A DNA stretch of 64,000 nt from Rhynochetos jubatus (taxonomy: Eukaryota; Chordata; Aves; Eurypygiformes; Rhynochetidae): positions 5,456,001-5,520,000 of the forward strand of contig CM050655.1 of assembly GCA_027574665.1 (NCBI GenBank). The letters are read 5' to 3'. Position numbers and translations under genes: made by a program. The notes below the pieces were generated by a model that was not told where the DNA came from, made no database searches, and worked only from the letters and a program-made list of their open reading frames with translations. Positions 25,001 to 64,000 of this stretch are shown here, piece after piece; position 1 is the first letter of the stretch; each line of letters starts with the position of its first letter.

Positions 25001-28000
25001 AACCCTCATGATCCATATTTTCCATCCGGAAGGACATCTGTTGAGAGGTACCCACAAAAAGGGCTTTAACGGGCCAGCAGAATCATATTTCTGGAGGGCT
25101 CCAGGCAAAATACATCTGGTGTGGATGGCGGAGACCAAAGCAGAAGTACGGGAAGCAAAGGAATTATTCAGTGAAACCAGATAGTTTTCCACACTCCCCA
25201 TTTTCCTTTTCCAACAAGATATTTCATGCCTTCAAGATCCAGTATGGTTTTCCCTTTTGGGCCAAAAAGAAAATTAAAAAGAAGGTCTTTATAACTTAAC
25301 AGTAGAAGAAAATATGCAATGAAAAGGTTAAAGATGGAATCATCAACGATATAGGTGGAAGTTTATCATCTGGTAACCAGAAACGGTAGCAAAAAGTTGT
25401 ATCACGTCCTCTGAGCAGCACTCTAAACGGGACATTTCACTGATTTCTCTAAAGATAACTGTTCAAGAAGAAGGGTTTCTTTCTTGGATCAAAGGATCCG
25501 ACCCCACAGAAATATTGTCTACGTCTTGCACTCATTTATTCAGCAGCTGCTGGAAAACGAGCCTAATTCTTCATCCAAAGAGTCTGACCACAATAATAGA
25601 AGGAAGCGAAAATGACCAAAGGAAAAGAACATGAACGGTGTCATTTTCGACCGCTGCCGCTGGCCTCCGGCAGAAGGCAGAAAGCAAAGCAGAACGCACT
25701 GGCAGGCCGAGCTCCCCCAGCCCCAGCGGGCAGCATCTGCGCACAGATCCCTGGCGTGCAGTTGAAGAACTCTTCCCAAACTCCGGGGAGGGAACTTGCA
25801 AAACTTCTCCAGCAAACCGTCAGGAAGGTTCCTTCTTCTCCTTTCATCCCGCTGTCATTTCCCAAGCTTCTCCACCCTCAGACCTGGCTCACTTCTTCGC
25901 TATCAGCCAAGGAGTTTGACCCTTGAAGTGGCAGACAAACAGTTTCACGTGAAAACGGCCCAGCAGGACAAACAGCCATGGACAGACACAGCAACCCAGG
26001 CACAGCTTTTACTGGGGACGGACCCCAAAACGGAACTGTCAGAGCCCAGGTGGCGCACACCCAACGGGTGTTCCTTGAAACGCAAGGCACTTACGCTTGG
26101 GAAGAAGAGCGCATCGGTGAAGCGTCACCGATTCACCACCTCCACTGCATCCCCGGCGGCTCATGAGATCTCATCAGCATGAGGGGCTGTGGGAGCAGCG
26201 ATCCCAAATGGCACCTCAGTTAAAAAAACAGGCTGTGGTCTGCAGCAGCCACGTTTGTCACCGTTTTCCTACCTTGATGACATCTGACACGTACTTTACC
26301 CCCAACGCTAGGTCAGTTGTCTTTCATCTTCTGTGTTTCAGTGCAACTGCTGTTGGCAAACTCGGCTCCTTTCGCCCTCTCTGCATGTACAGCGAGTGGC
26401 TGAGCTGACAAAGGCATTTAGGTGTGCCCCCCCCCCCCACTTCCCGGAGAAATCTGGGAGAATTAGCTACCTCGGTGCCCCTGAGAACTAGGTCTGAGCC
26501 GAGTTGTCTCCGCAGCCAAAGTTCATCAGTCCCTTTTGCCAGGGATGCAAAAGGAGCTGCTGGTTTGCAAATGAATTAGAAACTAAACATATTTTTCAAG
26601 TCAGGGGACTCTCCTCCAAAATACCAGTCGCAACAAGGTGTTTGAACGCTTTTTGCTGAATTAAGGCCGGCTTTTAGGGGAACGCGAAAGGAGGCGTTAA
26701 ACAAGGCTCTGAAGGTCATAAACTGCTGCCCATGAGGAGCACCTTGAGAGTCCAGCAGCTAACTGGAAGCCACACCAGTGTTATGAACAAGTAAGGTGCT
26801 TTCAAGAGCTCTGGCAATCGCGTTTCAAGGTCCCCTGCGCCTCAGGCAAAGGCTTTCTCTCTCACAAATAGCTCAGTCAAAAAGCAGCCCAAGAAATCAA
26901 GCAGGCACAGCATCATCTCGAGACCCCCTTACCTTTCAGTAGCCGGGTCAAGGCAACGCAACAGACGTAAGCTTTGTTGGCTCTGAGGCAAGACAAACCC
27001 AAGCAAAGACGGTCCCATGCAGCACAATCACAAATAGCGCTTCCAAACCAAAGCACACTGCAGACACAAAGAGACCAGGAGGCACCGGCGGGCTCTTCCA
27101 AGGATCTGTGAGGTTTTGAGGATTAAACATAGCTGGTGTTTTTAGAAGGGGCTGAAGCACCCAAACTACCTACCTCGGGGGCCGAGCACTGCAAGAGCAG
27201 AGTAGAAATCCCCTGCTGCCGCTACCATAACCTTCCAAACCCAAGGCACCATCGTTCCACCCAGCTGGGTCTCCAGTAACTGGCTTGTGTTTAGCAGGGA
27301 TGCAATTAAAGCAGCAGAGCTGTGTGTCCTTCGTTTAAGTAAGCGCTGTTCCAATTAGCTCAGCCTCACAGCTGCAAAGACTTTACTAACAGGGAGCTGG
27401 GTCTCCACGAGAGACATCACTGAGAAAACAAGAATCCCTGCTCCTTCCGTGCCATTTCAGCTCCAGTACCCCAAGCATCTCATGGAAACAGCGCACATGG
27501 AAAAGTTTCATCCGAAGGACAATGTTGGCATGAGAAGAAATGGCTGTAAATATCATGAAGTTGTTTAGGTTGGAAGTTGCCAGGAGTTTCCTAACTGCCA
27601 GAGCAACCCGAGTGGGGAGCAGCCTGCGGGACGGGGTGGGAAGGGGCACGGGGTGGAAGGGACCTTCCTGGTTTTTAGATGAAGTTCAATAAATTTCCGA
27701 AAGGGTGAGGTGACAAGTGGATTGCAACACCCAGGGGCTGGGCTCGGGTCCGTGGGCAGTTCCTCTGCGTGCAAGGGAAGAACATCCTATCGCTCAGTCG
27801 TTTTGCTTGAATGGTGCTAAAAGGCTGTAGGGAACCGGTTGGAAAAGACAACTAATTAGTAGTCTGTCAACAGGCAAATAGTTGAGCAGAGGGGTTGAAC
27901 GCGTACAGGAGGCAGCGGCGGTGGTGACCGCTTCATAGCTGTAGCCAGGGGAAGCTGTTGTGGCCGCAGCCTGTGATCCGTACGTATCGCTCCATACAGC

Positions 28001-28180
28001 GTTCCCTACCGCAGCGCTGGGGGAGAGGGTGCCTGCGAAGGGCAGGCCTTCCGTGGATCCGCCTAACTAACGAACTACCTCTTGCGTTTCTCCTGTTTTG
28101 GGATCTTGGAACACTGACAGCGTCTCTCCGTCCCCCTGAAACTGGTGGGTTGCGAACTGCCTTTCCCCCTTACATGACGG
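22017..28180. other. intergenic sequence between COL13A1 and MACROH2A2
   Basis: No protein gene was recognised. A small GC- and CpG-richer cluster lies at about 22440-22690, a short AT dinucleotide tract at about 24056-24066, a C run at about 26426-26438, and a perfect 8-bp inverted repeat with a 4-base loop at 26113-26132. The open frames are short and domain-free. Confidence 0.6.
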
Positions 28181-28244
28181 ACCGAAGAAAGTGGACGTGT
28201 TTTAGGGAGTGGACCAAGGAAAAGGGACGTGTTTTAGGGAATGG
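28181..28244. repeat. 32-bp tandem duplication
   Basis: Positions 28181-28212 and 28213-28244 are direct copies with about five differences. They share the core GGACGTGTTTTAGGGA and lie about 0.7 kb past the COL13A1 poly(A) site. Confidence 0.85.
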
Positions 28245-28390
28245 ATTGAGGCTCCCACTCCTTTGCTCGCTTTCCAAGAAAAGCGTGTTGTGAGGTTCGC
28301 TTTAGCCTGATAGTAAAATTTTTCTCGATGGATTATTTAGACTCGAGACGTTAACAAAGGTAGGTTGAGAAGGATAATTAAGACGCACGT

Positions 28391-28420
28391 ATGCAAATGA
28401 CACACTCCGCAAATTTGCAT
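28391..28420. promoter_or_regulatory. inverted pair of octamer (POU) motifs
   Basis: ATGCAAAT at 28391-28398 and its reverse complement ATTTGCAT at 28413-28420 are exact POU-factor octamers facing each other with 14 bases between. The second is part of the palindrome GCAAATTTGC. This is a possible enhancer element; no activity can be read from sequence. Confidence 0.4.
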
Positions 28421-28967
28421 GCGCCCTCCGGTTAACGTTTAAAAACAGCCGTGTGGATTGATTTATCTAACAAACATCCGTTAGGATCTCACCGAGGTAT
28501 TCTGCCACGTGCCTCATTTGAAACGAGGCTTTAATCAAGCTACTTGCAGGCCTACAATTTAGAAAGGTGTTCCAGTTCCTTGCTGACCGGGGCTTGTCGG
28601 GAGGGTGATTCCAGCGGATGGGAGGTGCTCTGTTTTAGCCAGAGGGAAGAGACCAAGAGATCCTCTTCGTACAGGCTAATTCCACAGCTCTTGGGGAAGG
28701 CGTCACCGTCCCTGCGTGGCCAAGAAGCTGCGCTTGCTCTCTGAATCCGAGCAAGAAACAGTCCTTGCCCGATAATTGTTAATCATGGGATCTCTACGTT
28801 CCCAGTGAACTGTGAGTTTTCCCAGTGACACCTGAATTTAGCCACCACAAAATTGTTAACGTTTCACTTTAATAAAAAATACATAATATTTTGAAAGAGT
28901 CTTGAATGATTCCAGCTTGAAAAAAGATGAAAATGACCTTTAAATCTATAGAGGGCGGTTCCTTTGG

Positions 28968-64000
<35,033 letters not shown>

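Overview
The window looks like nuclear DNA of a bird. Six 5'-truncated CR1 LINE tails (near 9.8, 18.8, 21.8, 31.9, 51.1 and 57.8 kb) carry the avian CR1 3' end, and the genes are split into short exons with GT-AG borders. I cannot name the species.

Two vertebrate genes are present, both on the minus strand. From 64,000 down to about 28,970 lies the 3' part of COL13A1, the transmembrane collagen type XIII. I placed 30 exons with coding or stop codons, nearly all opening with a Gly codon and all in phase 0. They encode collagenous COL2 sequence, the non-collagenous NC3 linker, COL3, and the Cys-containing NC4 tail. The stop codon is the first codon of the terminal exon, followed by a 3' UTR of about 300 bases and AATAAA. 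From about 14,600 down to 1 lies the 5' part of MACROH2A2 (histone macroH2A2): a CpG-island promoter, a first coding exon with the ATG, and a second coding exon at the window edge. Together these cover the first 93 residues of the histone fold. COL13A1 followed head-to-tail by MACROH2A2 is the order I recall from human 10q22, and this fixes the collagen as type XIII rather than XXIII or XXV.

The roughly 14 kb between the genes has no recognisable protein gene. It holds two CR1 tails, a stretch with very many CpGs at only moderate GC (about 20.6-21.7 kb), a minus-strand 3'-end-like sequence near 19.7 kb, a possible plus-strand divergent transcript beside the MACROH2A2 promoter (15.29-15.95 kb), a 32-bp tandem duplication and an inverted pair of octamer motifs near 28.4 kb.

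The two genes are neighbours but do unrelated jobs: one is a cell-adhesion collagen of the plasma membrane, the other a repressive chromatin histone. The most interesting observation is that COL13A1 carries two consecutive exons (34,075-34,161 and 33,073-33,150) that both end in the same NC4 motif DAPCPL with the same type of splice donor, so several in-frame C-termini are possible. I found no retrovirus-like element, structural RNA gene or novel multi-gene system.
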